Shown here piece by piece: positions 25,947 to 34,876 of a DNA stretch of 64,000 nt (the stretch's first letter is position 1; every line of letters starts with the position of its first letter). Made by a program: the position numbers and the translations under genes. Where the stretch lies: NCBI RefSeq assembly GCF_014635825.1, contig NZ_BMDO01000005.1:248001-312000 (forward strand), given 5' to 3'. The notes under the pieces were generated by a model, which saw only the letters and a list, made by a program, of their open reading frames with translations, was not told the origin of the DNA and ran no database searches. The DNA is from Mucilaginibacter galii (GTDB lineage: Bacteria > Bacteroidota > Bacteroidia > Sphingobacteriales > Sphingobacteriaceae).

Positions 25947-27350
25947 TTAACGTGTATACCGGTTTATAATATCCAGTATCACTTTATTCTTTTGTAATTG
26001 AGGCAGGTAATCAAACAAAATGTAATGCTTATCCGGGTCTGATGTTAAGGCCAGTTCCAGGTTAGCCAACGCTTCGTTATAATCGCCTTTGGCAAATAGG
26101 TAGGCTACCATACGGTAGTATAGTTCGGCTGCTTCGGGGTTGTTTTTAATGGCATTGGCAATTACCTCAGTAGCATCTACCAAGCGTTCCTGCTCATACA
26201 AAATGGAGGAATAATCCAGCCATGCATCCACATCAAGCGGATTTAACTCTACCACCTTTTCGTAGGCTATTTCCGCTTCGGGCAGGTGACCAAGTTTATA
26301 CTCTGCGTCGGCAATGGCAAACCAGTAATCGGCGTTAAGGGCATCTATATCTAAAGCCTTGCGGTAAAAATGCAGGGCCTCAAAGTAGCGCTCTTCAAAA
26401 TCGAGCGTTACGCCAATACCAAACCAGGCATCAGCCAGTTTGCTGTCCATCCGTACCGATTTTTTGTAGAAAGACCGGGCCTCGTCCATTTGCTCCAGCT
26501 TTTCGTAGCATTCGCCAATAGCGCAATAAGTATCGGCATTGGGTTGTTCGTACTCAAAAGTTTGGCGGTAAACCTCAATGGCTTCAGCATATTTTTCCAG
26601 GTTAACCAGGGCGTTACCTTTGTTAAAGTAGGCTGAGGCAAAGCTGTCTTTAATTAAAATGGCATAATCGTAAGCATCTATAGCTTTTTCAAAAAGGCTC
26701 AGTTTAGTAAAGGCATTACCCAGGTTATACCAGGCGGCATAGCTATAAGGCTCATTATCTATATACTGCTGGTAAAACTGTATGCTCTCCTGCTGATTGT
26801 CTATCACATCATAACAAAAAGCCAGTTCGTACAAGGCGTCCTGGTTTTCCATATTTTGTTTCAGGCACTCTTTGAGGTAATGAATGGCCTGCTCATAATC
26901 GCCCATGTTTTGGTAAACGTAGGCTATGTGCAGCAAAATATCGTCGGTTTCTTCGGCCATATTCAAGGCCTTCTCGTAGTTTTCGAGTGCCTCGGTGTAG
27001 CGGTCCATACTTTCGTACAAGTTACCGCGAATTATATAAATATCTGCGTCCGATGCTTCTAACAGCGCGGCTTTATCCAACGCGGCAAAAGCCTCGTTAA
27101 CCTTGCTGGTAACTACTAATAACTGAGCTTGTTTTATTAAGAACACCGCGGCAAAGGGGTGTTGGTTTTTTGCGTATTCTACTACCTGCAACGCCTTGGT
27201 GGCATCATTCTTTTCTATATAATAATCAATAATGTTCTCAAATGCCTGTGCATCAAAAAAGTACTGATCATGATTGCGGATCATCTCCTCATATCGCTCT
27301 ACCGAAAACTTGGGGTCTTCCGTAAAACCAAATTCATATTCATCTTCCAT
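25947..27350 (-). CDS. Tetratricopeptide-repeat protein
   Basis: 467 residues from the ATG at 27350 (MEDEYEFGFTEDPKFSVERYEEM); a TTG 72 bp further up is possible but less likely. After an acidic N-terminus the protein is a run of about eleven to twelve 34-residue TPR units. Examples are AYYNLGNAFTKLSLFEKAIDAYDYA-type and AWFGIGVTLDFEERYFEALHFYRKA-type helices, each with the W-LG-Y-A-F-A-P pattern. No signal peptide or membrane segment is seen, so a cytoplasmic scaffold is likely. Similar stand-alone TPR proteins are conserved in Bacteroidota without a known partner. A one-mismatch -7 box (TATAGTTG, minus strand, 27365-27372) lies 14 bp upstream. Confidence 0.85.
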   Translation of the reverse strand: MEDEYEFGFTEDPKFSVERYEEMIRNHDQYFFDAQAFENIIDYYIEKNDATKALQVVEYAKNQHPFAAVFLIKQAQLLVVTSKVNEAFAALDKAALLEASDADIYIIRGNLYESMDRYTEALENYEKALNMAEETDDILLHIAYVYQNMGDYEQAIHYLKECLKQNMENQDALYELAFCYDVIDNQQESIQFYQQYIDNEPYSYAAWYNLGNAFTKLSLFEKAIDAYDYAILIKDSFASAYFNKGNALVNLEKYAEAIEVYRQTFEYEQPNADTYCAIGECYEKLEQMDEARSFYKKSVRMDSKLADAWFGIGVTLDFEERYFEALHFYRKALDIDALNADYWFAIADAEYKLGHLPEAEIAYEKVVELNPLDVDAWLDYSSILYEQERLVDATEVIANAIKNNPEAAELYYRMVAYLFAKGDYNEALANLELALTSDPDKHYILFDYLPQLQKNKVILDIINRYTR

Positions 27351-27742
27351 CTGATCGTATTTTACAACTATAGCTTCAATATAAGCAATTTTGGCGGATA
27401 TCAAAGCTGCAATTGAGTTCAAATTACAACTATAAGGTACGGTTTAATAATTTAGTTTTCAACATTGAAGCAATGTTAACATTTAAAAATGCAACTAATT
27501 GATAATGAAATACAATTATTCGGCCAATAATTACAACCTGCTGCCGACCCAAATGTATAGGTTTAAGTGTTGCGTAACACCATACAAGGGTTGCAAGTTG
27601 GCTCATATTTCCTATAATTATTAAACGTTATGCGCATTGCTTTGTTATTGCGTGGCCGGTGTGGGATGTTTTATAACAATTATTACATCAAATAGCCGTT
27701 AACAAAACAATTATTTATATCTTCTCGAACAATTAATCTATA
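27351..27742. other. 392-bp intergenic region between divergent TPR and subtilase genes
   Basis: A/T-rich with no open frame of note, no hairpin terminator and no known repeat. It must hold the promoters of both divergent genes, but only the weak minus-strand TATAGTTG box at 27365-27372 could be picked out. Confidence 0.5.
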
Positions 27743-29389
27743 ATGAACATATACGCTAAATACCTTTTATCTTGTACAATTAGCAGTGCTTTACTGGCAG
27801 GCGCACAAGCTAATGCTCAAACTGCCCCTAAACCGGCCGAACCCGAATTGCCAAAGAACTGGCACGCCATGGATCTTAAAACTCAGGGTTATTTTGGCAT
27901 TAGTCTTAACAAGGCCTACTTAGCTTTAAAAGGCAAAAAGAGCAAACCGGTAGTAATAGCTACCATAGATAGTGGTATTGATACCGCTCAGGCAGATTTG
28001 AAAGCCGTGCTGTGGAAAAACCCTAAAGAAATACCGGGTAACGGTAAAGATGACGATGGTAACGGTTACATAGACGACATACACGGCTGGAATTTTTTAG
28101 GCGGCCCCGGCGGTAAATGTGATTTTACCGAAACCACCGAAGAGGTGCGTGAATACAACCGCTTAAAGGGTAAGTATCTGCAATTAACCGAAGCCACCGC
28201 TCCGGATAAAAAAGAGTTTGCCTACTGGCAAACCGTGCGCACCACTTACGATTCTACCTTAACTAAATCGAGCAGTGAGAGCAAGCAGTTATCGCAAATG
28301 ATGAATGTGCTTATGATCACCAGCGGTTATGTGAAAAAAGGGTTGAACTTGCCAGCTAACGGTACCTTTAAACTGGCCGATTTGGACCGCCTGAAAAGCG
28401 CCAATGACACTTTAGCTCAAAGCAAAAACGTATGGACTTACTTTTTTACCGAAGAAGGCCCGACTTCTACCAACGATAAAATTATTAAAGAACTGAGCGA
28501 ATACCTCACCAAGCTTAACAACGATATTAACCCCGACCTGGAAGCCCGCCAGCGCATTGTAGGCGATGACCCTAACGTGTGGGATACCAAGCCTTATGGC
28601 AGCGGCTTACTGAAGTTTGATGATGCATCGCACGGTACGGGTGTAGCCGGACTAATGGGTGCCGTACATGGTAATAAATACGGTATCGACGGCGTGGCCG
28701 ATAATGTGCGCATTATGGCCATTAAAGCGGTTCCTAACGGAGATGAATACGATAAAGACATAGCCAAGGCTATTAGGTATGCAGTAGACAACGGCGCCAA
28801 GGTGGTAAACATGAGCTTTGGTAAGAAGATATCGCCTCATAAAAAATGGGTTGACGATGCCATTAAGTATGCCGGCGAGCATGATGTGCTGCTGGTACAA
28901 GCTTCGGGTAATGATCACTTGGATGTAGATGTTAAACCGGAATTTCCGAACGATATGTTTGAGGATGGAACTACCGATGCAGATAATCTGCTAAGCGTTG
29001 GTGCATCATCGGCCCGTAAGGGTGAAAAGCTGGCCGGCGATTTTAGTAACTATGGTAAAAATAATGTAGATGTATTTGCACCGGGTGTAAAAGTAACCTC
29101 AGTTGATAAAGACGCTGAGTTTAATACGGCCGATGGTACCAGTTTTGCATCGCCTATTACAGCTGGTGTTGCTGCCTTGCTGCTGGAGTATTATCCTGAC
29201 TTGAGTGCTAAACAATTGAAGCAAATCATCATGCAATCGGCTAAACCATTAACCGGTACTATGGTGTTTAAACCGGGAAGCACTACCGAAAAGGTTGATT
29301 TTACCACACTAAGTAAAAGCGGAGGCATAGTAAACGCCTATGAGTCGGTTATTTTAGCAGGAAAAGTTAAAGGCGAGAGGAAAAGATAA
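27743..29389 (+). CDS. Secreted S8-family serine peptidase (subtilase)
   Basis: 548 residues. A signal peptide (cleavage near ANAQ) precedes a subtilisin-type catalytic domain with Asp76 in ATIDSGID, His297 in SHGTGVAG and Ser467 in GTSFASPITAG. The 220-residue gap between Asp and His, much larger than in subtilisin, contains a Ca-site-like stretch GKDDDGNGYIDD and a helical insertion, which is common in Bacteroidota subtilases. It should act in the periplasm or outside the cell. No C-terminal type IX sorting domain is seen. It is monocistronic and ends at a hairpin terminator. Confidence 0.95.
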   Translation: MNIYAKYLLSCTISSALLAGAQANAQTAPKPAEPELPKNWHAMDLKTQGYFGISLNKAYLALKGKKSKPVVIATIDSGIDTAQADLKAVLWKNPKEIPGNGKDDDGNGYIDDIHGWNFLGGPGGKCDFTETTEEVREYNRLKGKYLQLTEATAPDKKEFAYWQTVRTTYDSTLTKSSSESKQLSQMMNVLMITSGYVKKGLNLPANGTFKLADLDRLKSANDTLAQSKNVWTYFFTEEGPTSTNDKIIKELSEYLTKLNNDINPDLEARQRIVGDDPNVWDTKPYGSGLLKFDDASHGTGVAGLMGAVHGNKYGIDGVADNVRIMAIKAVPNGDEYDKDIAKAIRYAVDNGAKVVNMSFGKKISPHKKWVDDAIKYAGEHDVLLVQASGNDHLDVDVKPEFPNDMFEDGTTDADNLLSVGASSARKGEKLAGDFSNYGKNNVDVFAPGVKVTSVDKDAEFNTADGTSFASPITAGVAALLLEYYPDLSAKQLKQIIMQSAKPLTGTMVFKPGSTTEKVDFTTLSKSGGIVNAYESVILAGKVKGERKR

Positions 29390-29393
29390 GAAA

Positions 29394-29420
29394 CCCCTCC
29401 CAAACCGTACCCGGGAGGGG
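29394..29420 (+). terminator. Terminator of the subtilase gene
   Basis: 8-bp stem CCCCTCCC (29394-29401 with 29413-29420) followed by GGCTTTT, 4 bp after the stop codon. Its C/T-rich arm resembles family D repeat ends but the rest does not. Confidence 0.7.
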
Positions 29421-29491
29421 GGCTTTTGAATGATAATCTTGTAATACTAATAAAATTTGGAAAGCGGACTTAGTTCCGCTTTTGCATGCTA

Positions 29492-30355
29492 TTAATCTAC
29501 CACGTGCGGCTTTGTGTAGGCCCAGGCCAGTGCTTTAAGCATGGTGGTGGGCTTGCCGGTTAAGTGGGTAACCTTATTTTGAATAATGGAATGCATATCC
29601 AGGTTAGGGTAATTGCGGTTTTTCAGTTGCTGCACCATTCGCTTGTTGGGCTCAATCATTTCCGGGGTTTCTAATTCGCCTACTTCAATAAACACATGAA
29701 CAGGAAGATCTTTATGGCTGGCCGCGTAAGCTTTCTCATAATCAAATATCTTCCCGTTATCATAAGCTAAAGCCGGACTACCGATCAGGATATTTTTGAA
29801 TAATTGAGGCTTTTGAAATAAAACATAAGTAGCAAATAAACCACCCATAGAGTATCCGTAAAGCGTGCGGTTACTGGCATCGGCTTTATAATTCGCACTT
29901 ATGTAGGGGAGCAGCTCCTTTTCTATGAACGGCAGGAACGCACCGGCGCCGCCGCTTTTAGGGATGCCGGTAATGGCGCTGGGTGTAAAATCCTGGTTGC
30001 GCCGGTTGCCGGGTGTGCCTATGCGGCCACCATCGCCAATGGCAACTACAATAGGCTCAGTTATGTGGTATTCGGCCATCAACAAACCTAAATACTCTAA
30101 GGTGGGTGCAAAATCATTAGCGCCATCCACTACAAACAGTACCGGGTAGGGCGTCTTTGATGTTTCATAACCATCGGGTAAATGAATGTCAATTTCATAA
30201 TCGGCTTTAGCATACGCCGAATGCATTACCTGGTGCTGCGATTGAGGAATGGTAACCAGTGGTAAGTGTTGCGTTTGTGCATTGGCATAACGCACGCTCA
30301 AGAAGCTGTAGATAACGCCAAGCAGTAATAATGGTTTAGTGAAATTGGTTGTCAT
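29492..30355 (-). CDS. Secreted esterase D-type alpha/beta hydrolase
   Basis: 287 residues with a Sec signal peptide (cleavage near NAQT). The body matches the putative esterase family PF00756 (enterochelin esterase IroE, esterase D): YEIDIHLPDGY, YPVLFVVDG, IVVAIGDGGR and the nucleophile elbow GYSMGG. The catalytic His is expected near the C-terminus (the MHSIIQNKVTHL region). Such enzymes hydrolyse siderophore or carbohydrate esters. The substrate is unknown and the gene is isolated, convergent with the subtilase. Confidence 0.87.
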   Translation of the reverse strand: MTTNFTKPLLLLGVIYSFLSVRYANAQTQHLPLVTIPQSQHQVMHSAYAKADYEIDIHLPDGYETSKTPYPVLFVVDGANDFAPTLEYLGLLMAEYHITEPIVVAIGDGGRIGTPGNRRNQDFTPSAITGIPKSGGAGAFLPFIEKELLPYISANYKADASNRTLYGYSMGGLFATYVLFQKPQLFKNILIGSPALAYDNGKIFDYEKAYAASHKDLPVHVFIEVGELETPEMIEPNKRMVQQLKNRNYPNLDMHSIIQNKVTHLTGKPTTMLKALAWAYTKPHVVD

Positions 30356-30510
30356 AAATGCAAGGTTTACAGATACTAAGGTAAATTAAAATAATGGTGC
30401 GGCAACGTAAATTGTAGCCGCTATTTGTTTGCGATAGTGCTGTATTTGTAAAGTTTTTATAAAACAACGCCTGTGCGTTAGTTTAAGCGGTAATTACTTT
30501 GCCAAGCCCG

Positions 30511-30540
30511 TTGTTTTTAACCTGCCATTAATTATATTTG
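30511..30540 (+). promoter_or_regulatory. -33/-7 promoter of pdhB
   Basis: TTG at 30511-30513, 19-bp spacer, TATATTTG at 30533-30540. This fits the Bacteroidota consensus; the ATG follows 30 bp later. Confidence 0.7.
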
Positions 30541-30570
30541 CCACGGAAAATTTTCATTTTTAATAATATA

Positions 30571-31554
30571 ATGAGAGAAATACAATTCAGAGAAGCGCTT
30601 CGTGAAGCAATGAACGAAGAAATGCGTAACGACGCGAATATATACCTGATGGGTGAGGAAGTTGCCGAATATAACGGTGCTTACAAGGTTAGTCAGGGCA
30701 TGTTAGATGAATTTGGAGCCAAACGCGTTATTGATACGCCCATCTCTGAGCTGGGTTTTGCCGGTATAGCTATTGGTTCGGCCATGAACGGTTTACGCCC
30801 AATCGTAGAGTTCATGACTTTCAACTTCTCGCTGGTGGCTATTGACCAGATCATTAACGGCGCTGCCAAAATGATGAGTATGAGCGGTGGTCAGTTTTCG
30901 GTGCCTATCGTATTTCGTGGCCCAACCGGTAACGCAGGTATGTTAAGCTCTCAGCACAGCCAGTGCTTTGAAAACTGGTATGCCAACTGCCCGGGCTTAA
31001 AAGTGGTTGTACCATCAAACCCGGCCGATGCTAAAGGCTTATTAAAATCAGCCATTATTGATCCTGATCCGGTTATTTTCATGGAGTCGGAATTAATGTA
31101 CGGTGATAAAGGCCTTGTACCTGAAGAAACTTACTACACCCCAATAGGCAAAGCTGCCGTAACCAAAGAAGGTACTGATGTTACCCTGGTAGGCTTTGGC
31201 AAGATCATGAAAGTGGTTAACGCTGCTGCTGCCGAATTAGAAAAAGAAGGCATCAGCGCCGAGGTTATTGACCTGCGTACCGTTCGCCCTATTGATTATG
31301 ATACCGTAATTGCATCAGTTAAGAAAACCAACCGTTTGGTACTGGTTGAAGAAAGCTGGCCTTTAGGTTCTATTGCAACCGAAATAGCTTTCAAAGTACA
31401 AAAAGATGCATTTGATTATTTAGATGCTCCTGTATTGCGTATTATGGGCGGTGACGTTCCATTGCCTTACGCACCTACTTTAATTGCCGAATACCTGCCT
31501 AATCCTGAGCGTGTAATCAAAGCTGTTAAAGAAGTAATGTACGTAAACAAGTAA
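30571..31554 (+). CDS. pdhB: Pyruvate dehydrogenase E1 component, beta subunit
   Basis: 327 residues, start MREIQFREALREAMNEEM at 30571; the upstream extension to 30538 overlaps the -7 box and is rejected. E1-beta pairs with E1-alpha and thiamine diphosphate to decarboxylate pyruvate and acetylate the E2 lipoyl domain. Motifs: MGEEVAEYNGAYKVSQG, ISELGFAGIAIGSAMNGLRPIVEFM, and the C-terminal transketolase domain with VDLRTVRPIDYDTV and EESWPLGS. The alpha and E2 genes are not adjacent, as in other Sphingobacteriaceae, where the complex is encoded at scattered loci. It ends at a perfect palindromic terminator. Confidence 0.94.
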   Translation: MREIQFREALREAMNEEMRNDANIYLMGEEVAEYNGAYKVSQGMLDEFGAKRVIDTPISELGFAGIAIGSAMNGLRPIVEFMTFNFSLVAIDQIINGAAKMMSMSGGQFSVPIVFRGPTGNAGMLSSQHSQCFENWYANCPGLKVVVPSNPADAKGLLKSAIIDPDPVIFMESELMYGDKGLVPEETYYTPIGKAAVTKEGTDVTLVGFGKIMKVVNAAAAELEKEGISAEVIDLRTVRPIDYDTVIASVKKTNRLVLVEESWPLGSIATEIAFKVQKDAFDYLDAPVLRIMGGDVPLPYAPTLIAEYLPNPERVIKAVKEVMYVNK

Positions 31555-31572
31555 CCAACAACACATGATATA

Positions 31573-31600
31573 AAAAGGCCCGCTAATTAGCGGGCCTTTT
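31573..31600 (+). terminator. Terminator of pdhB
   Basis: 28-bp perfect palindrome: 12-bp stem AAAAGGCCCGCT with AATT loop, ending in TTTT. Confidence 0.92.
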
Positions 31601-31701
31601 CTGTTTTGGGATATTTGGGTGCGAAAAACACAGGTCTGTCAAACCTTATGCTTTAAAATGCCTTATAGAGCAGACTGTTTAGCTTTATCGGGTTAAAAAA
31701 G

Positions 31702-31709
31702 TATTTTTG
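31702..31709 (+). promoter_or_regulatory. -7 box of the CpsB-type phosphatase gene (TATTTTTG)
   Basis: Matches TAnnTTTG, 35 bp before the ATG at 31745. No convincing -33 element. Confidence 0.45.
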
Positions 31710-31744
31710 TTACGCCTGATAAGGTTAAGTCACACTGTAGTATT

Positions 31745-32485
31745 ATGTTCGGATTATTTAGTAAAAGTAAGAAACAGCCCCAGGAAACCTTTGATTATGA
31801 TTTCGTATCGGTTGATATGCACTCGCACGTGCTGCCCGGCATTGATGATGGCGCCCAAACGGTAGAAGATTCAGTCGTGCTGATCAGGGAAATGATGGGG
31901 CTGGGTATCAAAAAAATAATTGCCACGCCGCACATCATGGCCGATTATTACCGTAATAATGCCACCACCATTAACAATGCCCTGCACCTGCTTCAGGAAC
32001 ACTTAAAAGCCGAACACATAGACATCAAAATTGAGGCGGCGGCAGAACATTACTTTGACGAGTTTTTTATGCAGCTGATCGACAATGACGAGTTAATGCT
32101 GATTAACGATAAGTATGTCTTGTTTGAGCTTGCCTTTACCAGCAAACCGCCAAATCTTATACACACCATCCAAAAAATAACCGATAAAGGTCTCATTCCA
32201 ATCCTGGCGCACCCCGAACGTTATCCTTACCTAACGTTACAAGAGGCCGAAAGCGCGCGCAGCTGGGGTTGCCGCTTACAAATGAATACGATTAGCCTAA
32301 CCGGCTATTACGGCAAAGGCGTTAAAATTAGTGCCGAGGCATTGGTAGATGCCGGCTTAGTCGATTTCATATCGAGCGATATGCACCATCCGCGCCATGC
32401 GCAAGCCTTTAAACATGCGCTGCAAACCACTTACCTTAAAAAGTTAAAAGACGAAGGCAAACTACTTAATCAGGAGCTGCTATAA
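31745..32485 (+). CDS. CpsB/CapC/YwqE-type PHP tyrosine-protein phosphatase
   Basis: 246 residues. The PHP metal site is clear: DMHSHVLPGIDDGA (Asp24, His26, His28), TPHIMADYY, AHPERY, and SSDMHHPRHA near the C-terminus. Proteins of this family dephosphorylate bacterial tyrosine kinases that control capsule and exopolysaccharide chain length. No kinase or polysaccharide gene is adjacent here. The N-terminal FGLFSKSKKQPQE resembles other Bacteroidota members. The downstream GH28-like gene starts 77 bp later on the same strand and may be read from the same promoter. Confidence 0.9.
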   Translation: MFGLFSKSKKQPQETFDYDFVSVDMHSHVLPGIDDGAQTVEDSVVLIREMMGLGIKKIIATPHIMADYYRNNATTINNALHLLQEHLKAEHIDIKIEAAAEHYFDEFFMQLIDNDELMLINDKYVLFELAFTSKPPNLIHTIQKITDKGLIPILAHPERYPYLTLQEAESARSWGCRLQMNTISLTGYYGKGVKISAEALVDAGLVDFISSDMHHPRHAQAFKHALQTTYLKKLKDEGKLLNQELL

Positions 32486-32562
32486 TAAATAGCTGATAAT
32501 TAGTAACCCCCGCATTGCGGGCACCGTATAAACCTTCATTAGGTGACTGATTATTGGTATTA

Positions 32563-34131
32563 ATGAAGGGTTTTATTTCGCTCATATGCGTGCTTTTGCT
32601 GTGTATAGCCAAAGGCGCACAGGCCAAAACATACGATATTAACAATTATGGTGCAGAGGCCGATGGTAAAACGCTCAATACATTTGCCATAGAAAAAGCG
32701 GTTAACGCCTGTACTCCCGGCGATACAGTACTGATTCCCTCAGGGCGGTATTTGACTGGTACTGTTCATCTCAAAAGCAACATCACGGTATATCTTGAAA
32801 AGGAAAGCGTACTCATAGGCAGTACACGCCTTACTGATTATGAGGGTAATGGTTCCACCGGCTATCACGGCATTTTTTATACAACCGGTGCTCAAAATAT
32901 AAATATAGCCGGCCAGGGAATTATAGAGGGCAACAGCCAGGCATTTCTTAAACCGGCTGATTTAGTTGCTTTTACTGATACAGCATTGATAAGGTATACA
33001 CGGCAGCAGGGCAAATATCGTAGCGGACTTACTCCACCGGCTTTGATTGCTCCCAATAATCCGCAAAATATATGCTCATTTATTGGGTGCAAACGTATAT
33101 CTATCAGGAACATCAGCCTGCTTAACGCGGCCGGGGCTGCAATGTGCTTTGTGGCCTGCGATGGAGTATCGGTATCGGGTGTTACTATCGAAAGCCCGCT
33201 TAAAGTGGTTAATGTTTCGGGTATTGTTATAAACGGTTGCAAACAGGTTACCATAAAAGGTTGCGGCATACGCTCGGGCGGAGATGCTATATTGATACAC
33301 GGATTTAGCGAGGGGCCGGCACAGGTTGTTCCATCGCAAAATATTGCTATCACTAATTGTGCTTTGCAGTCGTACTCAACGGCTATTAATATTACCGCCC
33401 TAAATCAGGCTTCAGTTGTTGGGATTAAGGTAAGCCAGGTTAACATCATGCCTTCGGGCAGAGGCGTAGGGCTTTTACTTCGCAACGCCGGCTCGCTCGA
33501 AAACATGAATTTTAACGATCTGTACATCGAAACCAAACTGGGTTACGGTAGTTGGGAAGTAAATGGCGAACCTATTCATATGTCGGCCGTTGCAGGTACA
33601 GATTCTGCTAAGCTGGGTGTTGTTAACGGCATTACTTTTAATAATGTTTTTTGCGTTAGCGAAAACCAGATACTACTGTACGGCTCGGCGCAAAGCATGA
33701 TAAAGCAGGTGCAGTTTAATGATGTGGTGCTTCAAATCAAAAACAGCGCTTATAATAATGCAATGGGCGGTAATGTAATGCTATGGGGCAACGCCGATAA
33801 AAATGCGCGTTTGTTTGCCGGCAATATACCGGCTATTGCCGCCACTTATGTAACCGGTTTAAGCCTCAACAATATGAAGATTAGCTGGCCGGATAGTGCT
33901 TTGCCTCCTTACTTTACAGCAGGTATCCGAATCAGTAATTTTAAAGATGTAAAAATAAGGCGATGCTTGGTAAAGGCTGCCTCGCCAGGTGTAAATACAC
34001 ATGCCATAGCTTTACTTGACGGTAGTATGGCCATAGTTGATGCAGGCGATGTAAGCCGTACCCGGGTGCAGGATAACAAGCCCGTAAAAGGCGGCTTAAA
34101 TCTCGCAAATCAAAAAACGGTACGTCAATAA
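32563..34131 (+). CDS. Secreted GH28-like right-handed beta-helix protein
   Basis: 522 residues from the ATG at 32563, giving a signal peptide (cleavage near AQAK). The segments YDINNYGAEADGKTLNT, LIPSGRYLTGTVHLKSNITVYLE and the repeating ITNCAL- and INGCKQVTIKGC-type coils show a pectate-lyase-like beta-helix of the GH28 (polygalacturonase) group. The usual catalytic Asp-Asp of the SGDD motif is replaced by Gly-Asp (RSGGDAILIHG), and the nearby NTDG motif is absent. It may be a divergent glycosidase or have lost polygalacturonase activity. It is probably exported to the periplasm. The functional call is tentative. Confidence 0.72.
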   Translation: MKGFISLICVLLLCIAKGAQAKTYDINNYGAEADGKTLNTFAIEKAVNACTPGDTVLIPSGRYLTGTVHLKSNITVYLEKESVLIGSTRLTDYEGNGSTGYHGIFYTTGAQNINIAGQGIIEGNSQAFLKPADLVAFTDTALIRYTRQQGKYRSGLTPPALIAPNNPQNICSFIGCKRISIRNISLLNAAGAAMCFVACDGVSVSGVTIESPLKVVNVSGIVINGCKQVTIKGCGIRSGGDAILIHGFSEGPAQVVPSQNIAITNCALQSYSTAINITALNQASVVGIKVSQVNIMPSGRGVGLLLRNAGSLENMNFNDLYIETKLGYGSWEVNGEPIHMSAVAGTDSAKLGVVNGITFNNVFCVSENQILLYGSAQSMIKQVQFNDVVLQIKNSAYNNAMGGNVMLWGNADKNARLFAGNIPAIAATYVTGLSLNNMKISWPDSALPPYFTAGIRISNFKDVKIRRCLVKAASPGVNTHAIALLDGSMAIVDAGDVSRTRVQDNKPVKGGLNLANQKTVRQ

Positions 34132-34231
34132 TTGCGGTTGCAGAAGCTTTCTGGAATCGATATAAATTAGATTTTTATTAACACCTTATTCAAAAAAACA
34201 GGTAGTTTGGTATAGTAAATCCAATTACCTT

Positions 34232-34876
34232 ATGGAAGACCAGAATAACGGTTTCTTAGCTGATGATAACGATCAGCCGAAAGAAAATCCAAGAAGAAAT
34301 TTCCTGAAACAAACCTCCCTGCTTACGGCCGTAGCATTAACGCCGGGCGTAGCAGTAAAGGCTGCCGAAAATCACTTCGACGAAAAAGTGGCTGCTGCTT
34401 TTGAAAAGCTGCCGCTTAATTTAACGGTGAACGGCACCGCCCATAAATTATCTATAGAACCCCGCGTAACCCTGCTCGATTTGCTGCGCGAACAACTGGA
34501 CCTAACCGGCACCAAAAAAGGCTGTGATTACGGTCAGTGCGGTGCTTGTACCGTTCATGTAGACGGCCACCGCGTAAACTCCTGCTTAACTCTGGCCATG
34601 ATGGTTGACGGTAAGAAGGTGACCACCATTGAAGGCTTGGCCAAAGGCGACCAATTGCACCCTATGCAGGAAGCCTTTATAAAACACGATGGTTTCCAAT
34701 GTGGGTATTGTACGCCGGGGCAAATCATGTCGGCCGTGGCTTGTGTGCGCGAAGGTCATGCTAATTCGGAAGGTGAGATCAGGGAATATATGAGCGGTAA
34801 CATTTGCCGTTGTGGCGCTTACCCTAATATTGTGAACGCCATACAGGAAGTAAAGAACGGAGGACAACAGGTATGA
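34232..34876 (+). CDS. paoA: Aldehyde oxidoreductase 2Fe-2S subunit (PaoA/YagT type)
   Basis: 214 residues. A Tat signal NPRRNFLKQTSLLTAVAL (Arg21-Arg22) directs export to the periplasm. Two [2Fe-2S] centres are complete: Cys98, 103, 106, 118 in the plant-ferredoxin-like domain and Cys157, 160, 192, 194 in the helical domain (QCGYCTPGQ, CRCGAYP). It is the first gene of a three-subunit xanthine-oxidase-family enzyme. The ATG of paoB overlaps its stop by 4 bp. It oxidises aldehydes in E. coli; the substrate here is not known. Confidence 0.93.
   Translation: MEDQNNGFLADDNDQPKENPRRNFLKQTSLLTAVALTPGVAVKAAENHFDEKVAAAFEKLPLNLTVNGTAHKLSIEPRVTLLDLLREQLDLTGTKKGCDYGQCGACTVHVDGHRVNSCLTLAMMVDGKKVTTIEGLAKGDQLHPMQEAFIKHDGFQCGYCTPGQIMSAVACVREGHANSEGEIREYMSGNICRCGAYPNIVNAIQEVKNGGQQV

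Noticed and set aside
27351..27742. A gene in the 392-bp gap
   Set aside because: No frame of useful length with a start, signal or motif was found on either strand.
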